A DNA stretch of 43,995 nucleotides from Claveliimonas ammoniilytica (GCF_025567415.1 NZ_JAOQJV010000020.1:1-43995), one strand, 5' to 3'. Shown: positions 35,016-43,399, numbered from the stretch's first letter. Numbers and translations: made by a program. The notes: a model not told the origin generated them from the letters alone.

Positions 35016-35139
35016 CAATCGCACCCCCTTTCCGTTACGACGTGAAAAGTGGTTATCCCTCTTTCCGCACCATATAGGGAACGGCAGGTGTGATTTGCTA
35101 AGTTGAAACCGAAAAAATTTAAAAATTTTTTTAGGCATG

Positions 35140-35176
35140 AAAAAAGCCCGCACAAAACATATAGTTTTATACGAGC
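35140..35176 (-). terminator. Terminator upstream of the sigma-like gene
   Basis: Read on the minus strand, GCTCG-TATAAAAC pairs with GTTTTGTG-CGGGC and is followed by TTTTTT. It lies about 40 bases after a 14-codon micro-ORF and 125 bases before the sigma-like gene, an arrangement that could act as an attenuator. Confidence 0.75.
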
Positions 35177-35216
35177 TATTAAAGCTATAAAATATTCAGT
35201 TTTTAATAAAAAGCTG

Positions 35217-35261
35217 TTAGGTAGTGTATGATTGTATAGAATTTCGCTTAAAATGTTCCAT
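35217..35261 (-). CDS. Micro-ORF (14 aa), possible leader peptide
   Basis: ATG at 35261 with AAGGGGG 9 bases upstream opens a 14-codon frame, MEHFKRNSIQSYTT, ending in TAA. A hairpin terminator follows about 40 bases later. This looks like a leader peptide of an attenuator in front of the sigma-like gene. A related 14-codon frame is in the repeat copy at 38431-38475. The two keep 9 of 14 residues, but with identical codons at those positions, so conservation may be at the DNA rather than the peptide level. Confidence 0.35.
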   Translation of the reverse strand: MEHFKRNSIQSYTT

Positions 35262-35306
35262 AATACAATCCCCCTTAAAGCACCTTAATAATGTTAGTGT
35301 AGTTTT
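35217..35306. repeat. 90-bp diverged repeat, copy A
   Basis: It aligns without gaps to 38431-38520 at roughly three quarters identity by eye, including CTTAAAGCACC and TTCCATAAT. It lies about 110 bases past the stop of the YxlG-like permease gene, the last gene of cargo module 1. Confidence 0.8.
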
Positions 35307-35414
35307 GAAAGGAAACTGTTATAAAAATCAAATCACATATTTTTTCCACCTATGCCAATTAAAATAAATAATCATCAAAAAGTAATATAATAATATAACT
35401 TGAAAGTCTAAGCA

Positions 35415-36185
35415 TTATAACTGTTTTCTATTCATTACAGTAATACTTACAATCAAACAAATAACGACCAATAAAATAGTTATAAGGACTGCAATTCCAT
35501 AATCTTCAATAGATTTAGTACCAATCAGCAAAGAAGCACTTTCCATTAGAGTAGTCGGAGTGTATTTCCAAGCTTTAGGAAAAAAGCTAATAAGATACAC
35601 ACCTAGAACACTGCCACCAGTCCCTAAAAGCACTCCCGTATAACTTTTAACAAGAACGGAAAATAAAACAATAAGACCTATTATCCATACCCCAAACAAC
35701 CACCAATGTACCATAGCAGGCAGTAGTCCAACAGCAATACTGTTATCCCAAAAAAAGGCGTTATATCCATAAGTTACAGCAAAGCATAACAAATACCCAA
35801 TCGTCCACATTGTAAACATCACAAAAAATTTTGCAAATACTACTTTATAGCGAGATAGTCCTTTAGTTAAAATAAGTATAAGAGTATTTGTTTCATATTC
35901 CTTTGTAAATATTCCGCTATACAGAAACACAAATACAATTAACGCAATAGGAATGTTTTTGAAAAACTGTGTCCACGACGTAAGAGCATTCACTGTAACT
36001 TCTGTAACCATCATTCCCTGTTCTGCCAAAGAATCAGAAAGCGTTTCTAACATCCACGGCGTAAGTTTTGCAATTGCTGGATTCATAATGCCAAAAATCA
36101 AAAACAGAATACAGAAAAATGTAAGTTCTCCACTTCTGATACATTCAAAAATTTCTTTTTTAAAAAAAGCAATAAACGATTTCAC
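35415..36185 (-). CDS. ABC-2 type transporter permease (YxlG-like)
   Basis: A 256-residue membrane protein with six predicted helices. FLYSGIFTKEYETNTLILIL (residues about 87-106) is the typical ABC-2 loop. It forms a transporter with the ATPase encoded just upstream, whose stop overlaps its start by 4 bases (ATGA-type coupling). With the PLDc_N protein it recalls YxlE-YxlF-YxlG of the B. subtilis sigY operon, whose role is not settled. A peptide export or immunity function is likely but not shown. Confidence 0.85.
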   Translation of the reverse strand: MKSFIAFFKKEIFECIRSGELTFFCILFLIFGIMNPAIAKLTPWMLETLSDSLAEQGMMVTEVTVNALTSWTQFFKNIPIALIVFVFLYSGIFTKEYETNTLILILTKGLSRYKVVFAKFFVMFTMWTIGYLLCFAVTYGYNAFFWDNSIAVGLLPAMVHWWLFGVWIIGLIVLFSVLVKSYTGVLLGTGGSVLGVYLISFFPKAWKYTPTTLMESASLLIGTKSIEDYGIAVLITILLVVICLIVSITVMNRKQL

Positions 36186-37081
36186 TTTGACACCACCTCC
36201 ATAAATAGAGATTCTAGTGAGGGTTCAACACGCTCGATTTTAGAAATTAATATTTTATGTTCTGTAATAAATTCAAGCACTTCAAACATTTTAAATTGTT
36301 CGCCCAAGAATAAAAGAGTATCTTTTGCGGTTAATTGAGCGTCTGTGAATACACTAGAAAGATATTCAGCGTCGTCTGCTTTTATTGTTTCCACAATAAA
36401 TTCGTGTGAAGAACACACATTTTTTAAATCGGCAACTGCTCCTTGCATAGCTATTTTTCCATTATTTAAAAAAGCAACATCTGTGCAGATTCGTTCAACA
36501 TCAGATAAAATATGTGTTGAAAACAATACCGTTGTCTGTTTTTTGGAAGAAAGTAGAATATCAAGTATCTCCTTTCTTCCAATCGGGTCGAGTGCAGAAG
36601 TCGGTTCATCACAAATCAAAATTTTGGGGCGTCCAAGAAGTGCTTGTGCAATCCCAAGTCGTTGCTTCATTCCCCTTGAAAACCCTCTAATACGATGATT
36701 TTCTTTGGAAAGACCAACAAGAGTTAAAAGTTCATCACTTCTTTTTTCAATGTCGTTTTTTCCCATTTCCAAACTTTCTCCACATAATCTAAGATATTCT
36801 CTTGCTGTCATAAAGGAGTAAAACTCTGGAACATCAGGAAGATACCCAATATAACGATTAGTTGCAGTTTGTCCGTATTTTACCCTTTCACCAGATACAA
36901 ATACTTCACCCCTGTCCGACTTTAGAAGCCCTAAGATTATTTTCATTGTTGTTGTCTTGCCAGCACCATTTTCCCCTACAAAACCAAAAACACTATGTTC
37001 GGGTACAGATAAATTTAACCCTGTCAAAACTTCTTTATCCCCAAAATGTTTCTTTAAGTTTGTGATACGAAGCATATCCAC
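36182..37081 (-). CDS. ABC transporter ATP-binding protein (YxlF-like)
   Basis: A 299-residue ATPase. Walker A is GENGAGKTTTMK, the signature is FSRGMKQRLGIAQALL, and Walker B is ILICDEPTSALDP, followed by the H-loop STHILSDVERI. A C-terminal extension of about 80 residues is normal for this group. I chose the GTG at 37081, 9 bases after AAGGAGG; the ATG at 37075 is an alternative two codons later. It starts one base beyond the stop of the PLDc_N gene. Confidence 0.9.
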   Translation of the reverse strand: MDMLRITNLKKHFGDKEVLTGLNLSVPEHSVFGFVGENGAGKTTTMKIILGLLKSDRGEVFVSGERVKYGQTATNRYIGYLPDVPEFYSFMTAREYLRLCGESLEMGKNDIEKRSDELLTLVGLSKENHRIRGFSRGMKQRLGIAQALLGRPKILICDEPTSALDPIGRKEILDILLSSKKQTTVLFSTHILSDVERICTDVAFLNNGKIAMQGAVADLKNVCSSHEFIVETIKADDAEYLSSVFTDAQLTAKDTLLFLGEQFKMFEVLEFITEHKILISKIERVEPSLESLFMEVVSK

Positions 37082-37082
37082 G

Positions 37083-37286
37083 TTAAGAATCCTCCTTCCC
37101 AAGCAAGAAATAAAGGATAGGTCCAATAAATTGCATACCAACAATCACAACAATAAGCCATAAAGTACGATTACCTCTTTTATAGCTCTTATGAGTTAGA
37201 ATATGATAAAGTGTATACGCCAGCAGGGCTAATTCTGAGATTACTAACGGTACTAAAAACGGTAAAAATTCAGTAACATTATTCAT
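37083..37286 (-). CDS. Small PLDc_N-type membrane protein (YxlE-like)
   Basis: A 67-residue protein with two hydrophobic helices around a basic loop (THKSYKRGNRTLWLIVVI) and the ending GPILYFLLGKED, typical of PLDc_N-domain proteins such as B. subtilis YxlE. The start at 37286 follows GAGAGGAGG and overlaps the 3' end of the merR gene. The family sits in ABC transporter operons as a membrane accessory; no catalytic phospholipase domain is present. Confidence 0.85.
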   Translation of the reverse strand: MNNVTEFLPFLVPLVISELALLAYTLYHILTHKSYKRGNRTLWLIVVIVGMQFIGPILYFLLGKEDS

Positions 37287-38013
37287 TATTTTTTTCCTCC
37301 TCTCGATAGGTTTCAACACAAAAACCATGATATCCACAACTGGTACACGTCAGTTTTCTGAGCGTCATGGAATGATTTGAAAAAATAAACTCTTTCAGAT
37401 GAGGTTTAAATATCTCATGACACTGTGGACAGATATATACTATCCTTTTTGATAAAAATCGTATTATAAAAATTGCATATGGAATCGCTACCAAGATATA
37501 TCCCCAAAATAACCACTGTATTCCAGTAGTAATCCATAAAATAATACTAACCCACTGAATTATATTTAGGGGAATACCTGTTATCAACAGAACTGCGTGT
37601 AACTGCTTCATTTTCTTTTTGTTTTCCATTGCATAAGCTATATCTCCGATTGATTCAACAGAGAAATTTTCTATTCCTTTCAGTGCTTTCTTTATGCCCT
37701 CTAGCATAGCAAGTTGCTCTTGTCTTTCTTTTACTTCATTTTGAAGAAGTTGCTCTTGCTTTTCAAGCAAAACAGAAATAACCCTGCTAGGATTACTTTC
37801 AGATAACAATTCTCCTATGCTTTTAATTGAAATACCTGCATCACGGAGAAAGCAAATGATTTTCAGTTTTTTATAATCATCTTCTGAATAAAGTCGTCTG
37901 CCACCTTCAGAAAGTTCACTAGGTATTAAGATACCACGTTCATCATAATACTGCACTGTTCTAACAGATACTCCACAAAGCTTTGCTATTTCTCCTGTCG
38001 TATATTTTAACAT
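37279..38013 (-). CDS. MerR-family regulator with membrane helices and zinc ribbon
   Basis: A 244-residue protein. Residues 1-70 are a MerR HTH (YTTGEIAKLCGVSVRTVQYY, then LSEGGRRLYSEDDYKKL). A coiled coil covers about 75-115. Two hydrophobic helices (about 140-180) follow. The C-terminus has CPQCHE (about 195) and CTSCGYHGFC (about 223), a likely zinc ribbon. This architecture would tether a promoter-binding regulator to the membrane, so it may sense the substrate or state of the adjacent ABC transporter directly (inference). It heads the operon merR-PLDc_N-ATPase-permease. Confidence 0.85.
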   Translation of the reverse strand: MLKYTTGEIAKLCGVSVRTVQYYDERGILIPSELSEGGRRLYSEDDYKKLKIICFLRDAGISIKSIGELLSESNPSRVISVLLEKQEQLLQNEVKERQEQLAMLEGIKKALKGIENFSVESIGDIAYAMENKKKMKQLHAVLLITGIPLNIIQWVSIILWITTGIQWLFWGYILVAIPYAIFIIRFLSKRIVYICPQCHEIFKPHLKEFIFSNHSMTLRKLTCTSCGYHGFCVETYREEEKNNE

Positions 38014-38037
38014 AGCTTTTTCCTCCTTTCTGTTTTC

Positions 38038-38078
38038 ATTTTATGTCATTACGTAGCGTTACAAGCAATACGTTACGT
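38038..38078 (-). promoter_or_regulatory. MerR-type promoter and operator
   Basis: On the minus strand TTGCTT (38068-38063) and TAAAAT (38043-38038) are separated by 19 bases, the long spacing typical of MerR-activated promoters. An inverted repeat, ACGTAACGT (38078-38070) with ACGCTACGT (38059-38051), overlaps the -35 and the spacer. The dyad is centred on the -35 rather than on the spacer, so the exact geometry differs from classic MerR sites. Confidence 0.6.
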
Positions 38079-38155
38079 GGGGTAATTTTTTAAACTTAAT
38101 GTTCTATCACATAGTTTATACTGCAAATCCGCTTCGCAGGAAGCGGGATAAACAT

Positions 38156-38380
38156 TTAAACCTTTGTCTTTTTGGTAAGCTTATAAATATATTCTTCTGG
38201 CGTAGGACGTTTATTTCCAAAATACTTTTTGAAATTTGCCTGCACTTCTGGATCAGTACTGTTCATAGCTTCGTCAATCGTTGCTTCAATATCAGCCCGA
38301 ACATCAGCAAATGATACACTGCCAGCTTTTGCACCAGCTTTCAATGCTTTTTTTATATCACGTTTTTTTAGCCCTATCAT
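38156..38380 (-). CDS. Small Spo0A C-terminal-like protein, copy 1
   Basis: A 74-residue protein beginning MIGLKKRDIKKALKAGAK. The part from ADIEATIDEAMNS to FGNKRPTPEEYIYKL resembles the last helices of the Spo0A DNA-binding domain (AIRHAIE ... KPTNSEFIAMVADKL), without its recognition helix or a receiver domain. TTTAGGAGTG precedes the ATG. A second copy with only six differences over 74 residues lies at 43138-43368 in the same orientation. The function is unknown; the Spo0A relation is by eye. Confidence 0.65.
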   Translation of the reverse strand: MIGLKKRDIKKALKAGAKAGSVSFADVRADIEATIDEAMNSTDPEVQANFKKYFGNKRPTPEEYIYKLTKKTKV

Positions 38381-38430
38381 GGTATCACTCCTAAATTCAA
38401 TCGTCTATTACTGTAAAAAATAGTGTTCTA

Positions 38431-38520
38431 TTAGGTGGAATTTGATTGCAAAGAATTGTACTTAAAGCTTTCCATAATGCAAGCCCACTTAAAGCACCGT
38501 ATCAATGTTGGCATGGTTTT
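38431..38520. repeat. 90-bp diverged repeat, copy B
   Basis: The partner of 35217-35306, ungapped. It starts 5 bases past the stop of the histidine kinase gene, the last gene of cargo module 2. Read on the minus strand it also holds a 14-codon frame, MESFKYNSLQSNST (38475-38431), but with a weaker ribosome-binding site (AAGTGGG). Confidence 0.8.
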
Positions 38521-38524
38521 CAAA

Positions 38525-39529
38525 TTACTCTGAAAAATTATGAACTGTTCCTTTTGGAAATATAATTGTCAGTCTTGTATATTCTTTTTCCGTAGAAGCA
38601 ATATCCAATTTCAACCCCAACCTATCGCATAATTTTTTAGATAGATACAGTCCCATACCTGTTGCATTTGCCTTGTTTCTGTTAGAACCAGTAAAGCCTT
38701 TTTCAAATACACGGGATAAATCAGACGTTTTTATTCCACAGCCATTATCTTCAATTACAAGCAGTATATTTGTTCCGTTGTCTTGACTGTATATCGTCAG
38801 TTTGTTTTCCTGCTTGTCAAAATACTTAATCGCATTTTGCACGATTTGAGATAGAATGAATGTCAGCCATTTTTCATCAGTATATACAACATTCTCTATG
38901 TCATGGATATTGATAATTACTTTCCTTTCCATAAGTGAATGACGAAATTTCAGAATGACATTATGTATCACTTCGTCTAACTGCAACTGTTTTACAAAAT
39001 AGTCCTTTTCCGTATTTTCACTCCTTGCATAGTAGAGCATTTGTTCCACCAACTGAAATATCTTGTCTGTTTCTTTTTTTAACGTGTAATTTTTCGTATT
39101 ATCGAACGTCAAAGACAATGCTCCTATCGGTATTTTAATTTCATGGGCGAAACTTTCCACATATTCTTGATAATCCTGCTTTTCCTCTGTGATTTTACCG
39201 ATTTCATCATTCATAGATTTGCAGGCTTTTTTTAGTGCGTAGTAATAGGCTTCATTTTGAAATTCTTTTGGCTTTGGTAAAACATCTGCAATATAGTAGG
39301 TTTCTTCCAGTCCGTCTACTAAATCAATAATATGTTGCGAAGCCTTACGTTTCTTCCGATACAAACACCATTGAAAAAGCCCTTGTATGCTGATGAACAG
39401 AATTACCAGCAATACAACAAATAGCGTATCTACACCGTAGAAAATCAAGAGAAATGCTACTAAGGCAAGAAAGAAAAGCTGAAACAATATCTCTGTTATT
39501 TTTTCTTCTAAGAATGTAAAAAAGCTCAC
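38525..39529 (-). CDS. BceS-type intramembrane-sensing histidine kinase
   Basis: A 334-residue kinase. Two N-terminal helices (about residues 10-55) are joined by a very short loop with no extracellular sensor, as in BceS/BraS. The phospho-acceptor His is in YVESFAHEIKIPIGAL. The ATPase domain has DNGCGI and ATGMGLYLSKKL. Such kinases read flux through their partner BceAB transporter. I prefer the GTG at 39529, 9 bases after AAAGGG, over a TTG at 39538. It overlaps the response regulator gene by 4 bases. Confidence 0.9.
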   Translation of the reverse strand: MSFFTFLEEKITEILFQLFFLALVAFLLIFYGVDTLFVVLLVILFISIQGLFQWCLYRKKRKASQHIIDLVDGLEETYYIADVLPKPKEFQNEAYYYALKKACKSMNDEIGKITEEKQDYQEYVESFAHEIKIPIGALSLTFDNTKNYTLKKETDKIFQLVEQMLYYARSENTEKDYFVKQLQLDEVIHNVILKFRHSLMERKVIINIHDIENVVYTDEKWLTFILSQIVQNAIKYFDKQENKLTIYSQDNGTNILLVIEDNGCGIKTSDLSRVFEKGFTGSNRNKANATGMGLYLSKKLCDRLGLKLDIASTEKEYTRLTIIFPKGTVHNFSE

Positions 39530-40185
39530 AGTTTCCAACCCTTTCCTCGTATATTTTCCAATAAATGAACAATACCGATTTCTTTCATTTTCTTTTTTAG
39601 ACGGGTCATATTAACCAGTAATACATTTTCGTCTAAATAATATTTGTCGTTCCACAGCTTTTCCAATAGTTCTTCCTTACTGATAACTTTATCTTCGTTC
39701 ATAAAGAAGTAGTATAAAATACGAAATTCATTTCTTGTCAATTCAATGCTTTTCTCTTGATACTTCAAAATAGATAAATGTAAATCAAGGGTACAATCTT
39801 TTTTAACAAGCTCACGGAAATTATTCGGGTTTGATAACTGCAATGCACGCTTGATCTTCTCAAGAAGAATAAGCGTGTCATACGGCTTTGTGATAAAGTC
39901 AATTCCACCCACTTGAATACTTTTCAATTCGTCAGCATTTGTATCTCTGCTTGTTACAAAGATAATAGGTACTGGCATAGCTTGTTTTATTTTCCTGCAT
40001 ACTTCATAGCCATTTTCATACGGCAGGTTAATATCAAGCAAAACCAGCTCTACGCAATATTGCTTTAATTCCTCTGTCAGATTTTCAAAGTTAGTCAACA
40101 AGACTGTTTCATATCCTTGTGTGTTCAATAGTTTAGAAAGCTCCAGACGAGTGATTTCATCATCTTCGATAATTGCTATTCTCAT
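39526..40185 (-). CDS. BceR-type OmpR-family response regulator
   Basis: A 219-residue two-domain regulator. The receiver has IIEDDE at the N-terminus, the phospho-acceptor Asp in LVLLDINLPYENGYEV, and the conserved Lys in FITKPYD. The C-terminal winged helix includes LTRNEFRILYYFFMNEDKVI. The start at 40185 follows AAGGGGGTG; a longer frame to 40209 is unsupported. The expected target is the bceA-like promoter near 43030, which has a short TTAC/GTAA dyad. Confidence 0.9.
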   Translation of the reverse strand: MRIAIIEDDEITRLELSKLLNTQGYETVLLTNFENLTEELKQYCVELVLLDINLPYENGYEVCRKIKQAMPVPIIFVTSRDTNADELKSIQVGGIDFITKPYDTLILLEKIKRALQLSNPNNFRELVKKDCTLDLHLSILKYQEKSIELTRNEFRILYYFFMNEDKVISKEELLEKLWNDKYYLDENVLLVNMTRLKKKMKEIGIVHLLENIRGKGWKL

Positions 40186-40243
40186 TTCCACACCCCCTTG
40201 ATTTACCATTATAATAATTCCACAGCAGGAGAGCTAGAAAAAT

Positions 40244-42211
40244 CTAACTCTCCTCATTGATATTTCGTTTGAAACCGATATACGTTGCTATCCAGTAAAT
40301 ACTATAAATTAGGAAGAAGATAATTAAATTCAAGCCAAAGTACATTAGATAAAGGTGTTTATCTCCCAAAATTTGTTGATACACATTATTCAATGACGAC
40401 ATCATCACGAAAGAACATAATATTGCTGATATTGCAGGGACACAAAATAATATCAATAATTGTTTTCTGATTGTCTTAAATAGCGACTTGTCATTTATTC
40501 CTAATCTTCGCAAGGTCAGGTAGCGATATTTGTATTTAGTAGAGTCGCTCAATGATTGAACTGCCAAAATTGTCCCTACTGCGGAAATCAAGATAAATGC
40601 AATATACATAAACAGACTGACTACTATTGCAACCATTGCTTTTTGTTGTTCTATTTCTGCACCTCTTACGTTTACTCTATACGATTCGTCATTTATTTCT
40701 CCATTTTCATCAACCTTTACTAATTGATGTTGCATATCTTCTTTTATCTTATTTTCTAATTCTGCGTCTGTATCTTCTTTTGTATCTATAATCAAATGAT
40801 TTTCTGATACTTCAAGTCCTTGAACATATTTATCTGGAAGTACAACAACAAATCTGCCAGTATTAGTTATAGAGTTCCAATAAGACTTAGTGTCATATCC
40901 TTTTAATTTCAAATTTTTATTTGCTACCGTTATGGTTTCAATATCTTTGTTATCTTCAACCTCATATGCAAACTTGCTATTTGTAACTATATAGTATTCG
41001 TTATCATTTAAAGAAAGCAACGGCATCTTTCTTAATTCTAGTAATCTATTATAATCACTTAACTTCAAGACTGGGTCAAAATCATAATATTCTGATTGGA
41101 AAAAATTTTGTACCTGATGATTCGGCTCTTTATAAATGTCGTACTCAATGGTATTATCAATCGTATATTCTTCTTCAATTACTCGAATATATTCATCAAA
41201 TACCTGCTTATCATCAAAGAGTTGTACATCATATGGTGCATTTAAATTCACGCTGATATCATACGAAGCTTTGTTGATACTAGAATAATTCAGAGCCAGC
41301 AGTGAAATTAAAATCAACATAGACAATGTACCAAATGTGAAGCTCATTGTTCTTGCTTTAGAAGCAAATGTTCTTGCTACAAACAGATTATCATTTTGAT
41401 ATTTCATTTTTTTATTCTTTAACAAAACAGTCAAGAACATATCTGCACAAGTTGTAGATATACCATAAATGCTGATAATCAACATGATTACGCTTACCAT
41501 CAAATAGGTAAGTGTTTCTTGCTTATTAAAATTATCCATAGTACAACGTGAATTCCAGAGAAAAAGAGAAATCGCACCAAGAATAATACTTAAAACAAAA
41601 ATGACATTTCTTTTTTTACTGTCACGGAACATTTTCTTTTCATTTTGTTTATCAAAGTAAAGAAAATCACGTATCGTCATTTTACTTATTCTTCTTAATA
41701 GATTAAGTAAAACCAAAACATAAATAGTTAAAAAATAAATTATCAATAGTCCAATAGAAACAAAATTCAAAGAAATAAAGAGAGTTTTTGGAATACCCAG
41801 TAAGTTTACAATTACTAACGACACAAACTGGCTGAATAAAAAGCCAATAGGAATAGCTAATACAAATGCTAAAATTCCCAACAGTATATTTTCAATTATA
41901 ACTAAGTGGGCAATTTCTTTTTTCTTAATGCCAAGAAGCATATATGTTCCTAATTCTTTACTTCTTTTTTCAAACATAAATTTCGTTGTATAGTTGATCA
42001 AAAAGCATATCACAAAAATAATAAGGATATTTACAGCGAACAATGAATTCTTAAATGCATCCATACTGGAACATAACTTTACAATTTCATCAGAACTTGC
42101 CACCAAATTAAAAGCAAATATAAGAGAAAAGGATGCAGTAACGGTTATCAGATAAATCAAATAATCTTTAATATTTCTTTTTGTATTTCTATACGCTAAC
42201 TTACCTAACAT
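40244..42211 (-). CDS. BceB-type FtsX-domain permease
   Basis: A 655-residue permease with about ten helices and one large extracellular domain between helices 7 and 8 (residues about 310-520), the BceB layout. KLAYRNTKRNIKDYLIYLIT at the N-terminus and KEIAHLVIIENILLGILAF are family-like. With the ATPase it protects against cell-wall-targeting peptides and signals to the kinase. The ATG at 42211 follows GGAGGTG and overlaps the ATPase stop. The peptide specificity cannot be told from sequence. Confidence 0.9.
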   Translation of the reverse strand: MLGKLAYRNTKRNIKDYLIYLITVTASFSLIFAFNLVASSDEIVKLCSSMDAFKNSLFAVNILIIFVICFLINYTTKFMFEKRSKELGTYMLLGIKKKEIAHLVIIENILLGILAFVLAIPIGFLFSQFVSLVIVNLLGIPKTLFISLNFVSIGLLIIYFLTIYVLVLLNLLRRISKMTIRDFLYFDKQNEKKMFRDSKKRNVIFVLSIILGAISLFLWNSRCTMDNFNKQETLTYLMVSVIMLIISIYGISTTCADMFLTVLLKNKKMKYQNDNLFVARTFASKARTMSFTFGTLSMLILISLLALNYSSINKASYDISVNLNAPYDVQLFDDKQVFDEYIRVIEEEYTIDNTIEYDIYKEPNHQVQNFFQSEYYDFDPVLKLSDYNRLLELRKMPLLSLNDNEYYIVTNSKFAYEVEDNKDIETITVANKNLKLKGYDTKSYWNSITNTGRFVVVLPDKYVQGLEVSENHLIIDTKEDTDAELENKIKEDMQHQLVKVDENGEINDESYRVNVRGAEIEQQKAMVAIVVSLFMYIAFILISAVGTILAVQSLSDSTKYKYRYLTLRRLGINDKSLFKTIRKQLLILFCVPAISAILCSFVMMSSLNNVYQQILGDKHLYLMYFGLNLIIFFLIYSIYWIATYIGFKRNINEES

Positions 42212-42971
42212 TTCCCACTTCACCTCCGAGCAAGGTTAATATATCCAGTATTTCATTGAAGAAATCTTTTCTGCTTTTTTCCCCTCTGAAAATTTCATTG
42301 AATATTTTACCGTCTTTCAAGAACAAAATACGTTCACAGAAAGACGCACTAAACGGGTCATGTGTTACCATTAAAATAGTAGCCTGCATTTTCTTGTTGA
42401 TTTCAGACATTGTTTCCAGTAATAATCTGGAAGCTTTTGAGTCCAAAGCTCCCGTCGGTTCATCAGCTAAAATCAGTTTCGGTTCATTGATTAAGGCTCT
42501 AGCACAAGCACAACGCTGTTTTTGTCCGCCAGAAACTTCATAAGGAAATTTCGATAAAATATCACGAATACCCAATTTATCGGCGATAGCATGAACTCTT
42601 TTCTCAATATCAGTAGGGTTCTGTTTGTTGATAACCAATGATAAAGAAATGTTTTCTCCAATCGTTAAAGTATCTAAAAGGTTGAAATCTTGAAAAATGA
42701 ACCCTAGATTTTCACGTCTGAAATCAGCAAAATCTTTATCCTTGATTTTGGTAATATCTTGATTATTGACTGTAATGTGTCCGCTGGTTACAGTATCAAT
42801 CGTAGAGATACAGTTTAATAGGGTAGTCTTTCCAGAACCACTAGCTCCCATGATTGCGACAAATTCGCCCTTATCTACATACATAGAAATACCGTCTACT
42901 GCCTTTGTGATATTTCCAGAGTTACCCCCGTAGTATTTTTTTACTTGCTCTAAATTTAAAATGTGTTCCAT
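42201..42971 (-). CDS. BceA-type ABC transporter ATP-binding protein
   Basis: A 256-residue ATPase of the MacB/LolD/BceA class. Walker A is GASGSGKTTLLN, the signature is VSGGQKQRCACARAL, and Walker B is LILADEPTGALDSK. The start at 42971 follows GAAAGGAG. Its stop overlaps the start of the permease gene. It is the first gene of module 2 (ATPase, permease, regulator, kinase), the reverse of the usual bceRSAB order. Confidence 0.92.
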   Translation of the reverse strand: MEHILNLEQVKKYYGGNSGNITKAVDGISMYVDKGEFVAIMGASGSGKTTLLNCISTIDTVTSGHITVNNQDITKIKDKDFADFRRENLGFIFQDFNLLDTLTIGENISLSLVINKQNPTDIEKRVHAIADKLGIRDILSKFPYEVSGGQKQRCACARALINEPKLILADEPTGALDSKASRLLLETMSEINKKMQATILMVTHDPFSASFCERILFLKDGKIFNEIFRGEKSRKDFFNEILDILTLLGGEVGNVR

Positions 42972-43024
42972 TAAAAATCGCTCCTTTCTTCCTGCCACAT
43001 TTATTTGTTTTGGAATACAATTAA

Positions 43025-43072
43025 ATTATAGCAAGGGCAGTATTCAATTACACTTACAGTTTTGAAAGTAAA
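43025..43072 (-). promoter_or_regulatory. Putative promoter and operator of the Bce-like module
   Basis: On the minus strand TATAAT (43030-43025) is preceded at 16 bases by TGTAAT. Just upstream is TTAC-TTTCAAAACT-GTAA, a short dyad in the place where BceR-type regulators bind. It sits about 55 bases before the ATPase start. Confidence 0.45.
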
Positions 43073-43084
43073 CAGAGAGTAAAA

Positions 43085-43137
43085 GAGCCGTGATAATGCA
43101 GATCACAATTCTGTGAAGCATTTCCACGACCCTTTTA
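43085..43137 (-). terminator. Terminator after the second small Spo0A-like ORF
   Basis: On the minus strand AAAAGGGTCGTGG...ATGC pairs imperfectly with GCAT...CACGGCTCTTTT. It separates the small ORF at 43138-43368 from the Bce module. Confidence 0.6.
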
Positions 43138-43368
43138 TTATAATTTTACCGTTGTCTTTTTCGTAATGGTATAAATGTATTCCTCTGGCGTAGGGCGTTT
43201 TTTTCCAAAATACTTTTTGAAATTTGCCTGCACTTCTGGGTCGGTGCTGTTCATAGCTTCATCAATCGTTGCTTCAATATCCGCCCGAACATCAGCCAAT
43301 GATACACCGCCAGCTTTTGCTCCTGCTTTCAAGGCTTTTTTAATATCTCGTTTTTTAAGTCCTATCAT
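43138..43368 (-). CDS. Small Spo0A C-terminal-like protein, copy 2
   Basis: A 76-residue near-twin of the ORF at 38156-38380: MIGLKKRDIKKALKAGAK, then GVSLADVRADIEATIDEAM and FGKKRPTPEEYIYTI. The DNA is also nearly identical across the coding region, but not in the flanks beyond it. The two copies lie about 5 kb apart in direct orientation around the Bce-like module. The function is unknown. Confidence 0.65.
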   Translation of the reverse strand: MIGLKKRDIKKALKAGAKAGGVSLADVRADIEATIDEAMNSTDPEVQANFKKYFGKKRPTPEEYIYTITKKTTVKL

Positions 43369-43399
43369 AGTATTACCTCATCATAATTTAGCGAATGTT

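Larger units (their letters stand above)
35016..35414. other. Interval between the sigma-like gene and the ABC permease
   Basis: No ordinary gene is seen in these 399 bases. They hold, read on the minus strand, a 90-bp repeat copy (35217-35306) with a 14-codon micro-ORF, then the terminator at 35140-35176, then the leader of the sigma-like gene. A/T-rich sequence at 35310-35414 shows nothing I can name. Confidence 0.5.

Noticed and set aside
35016..35153. N-terminal extension of the sigma-like protein
   Set aside because: The extension runs up to the terminator at 35140-35176, whereas the ATG at 35015 has a strong GGGGGTG site.
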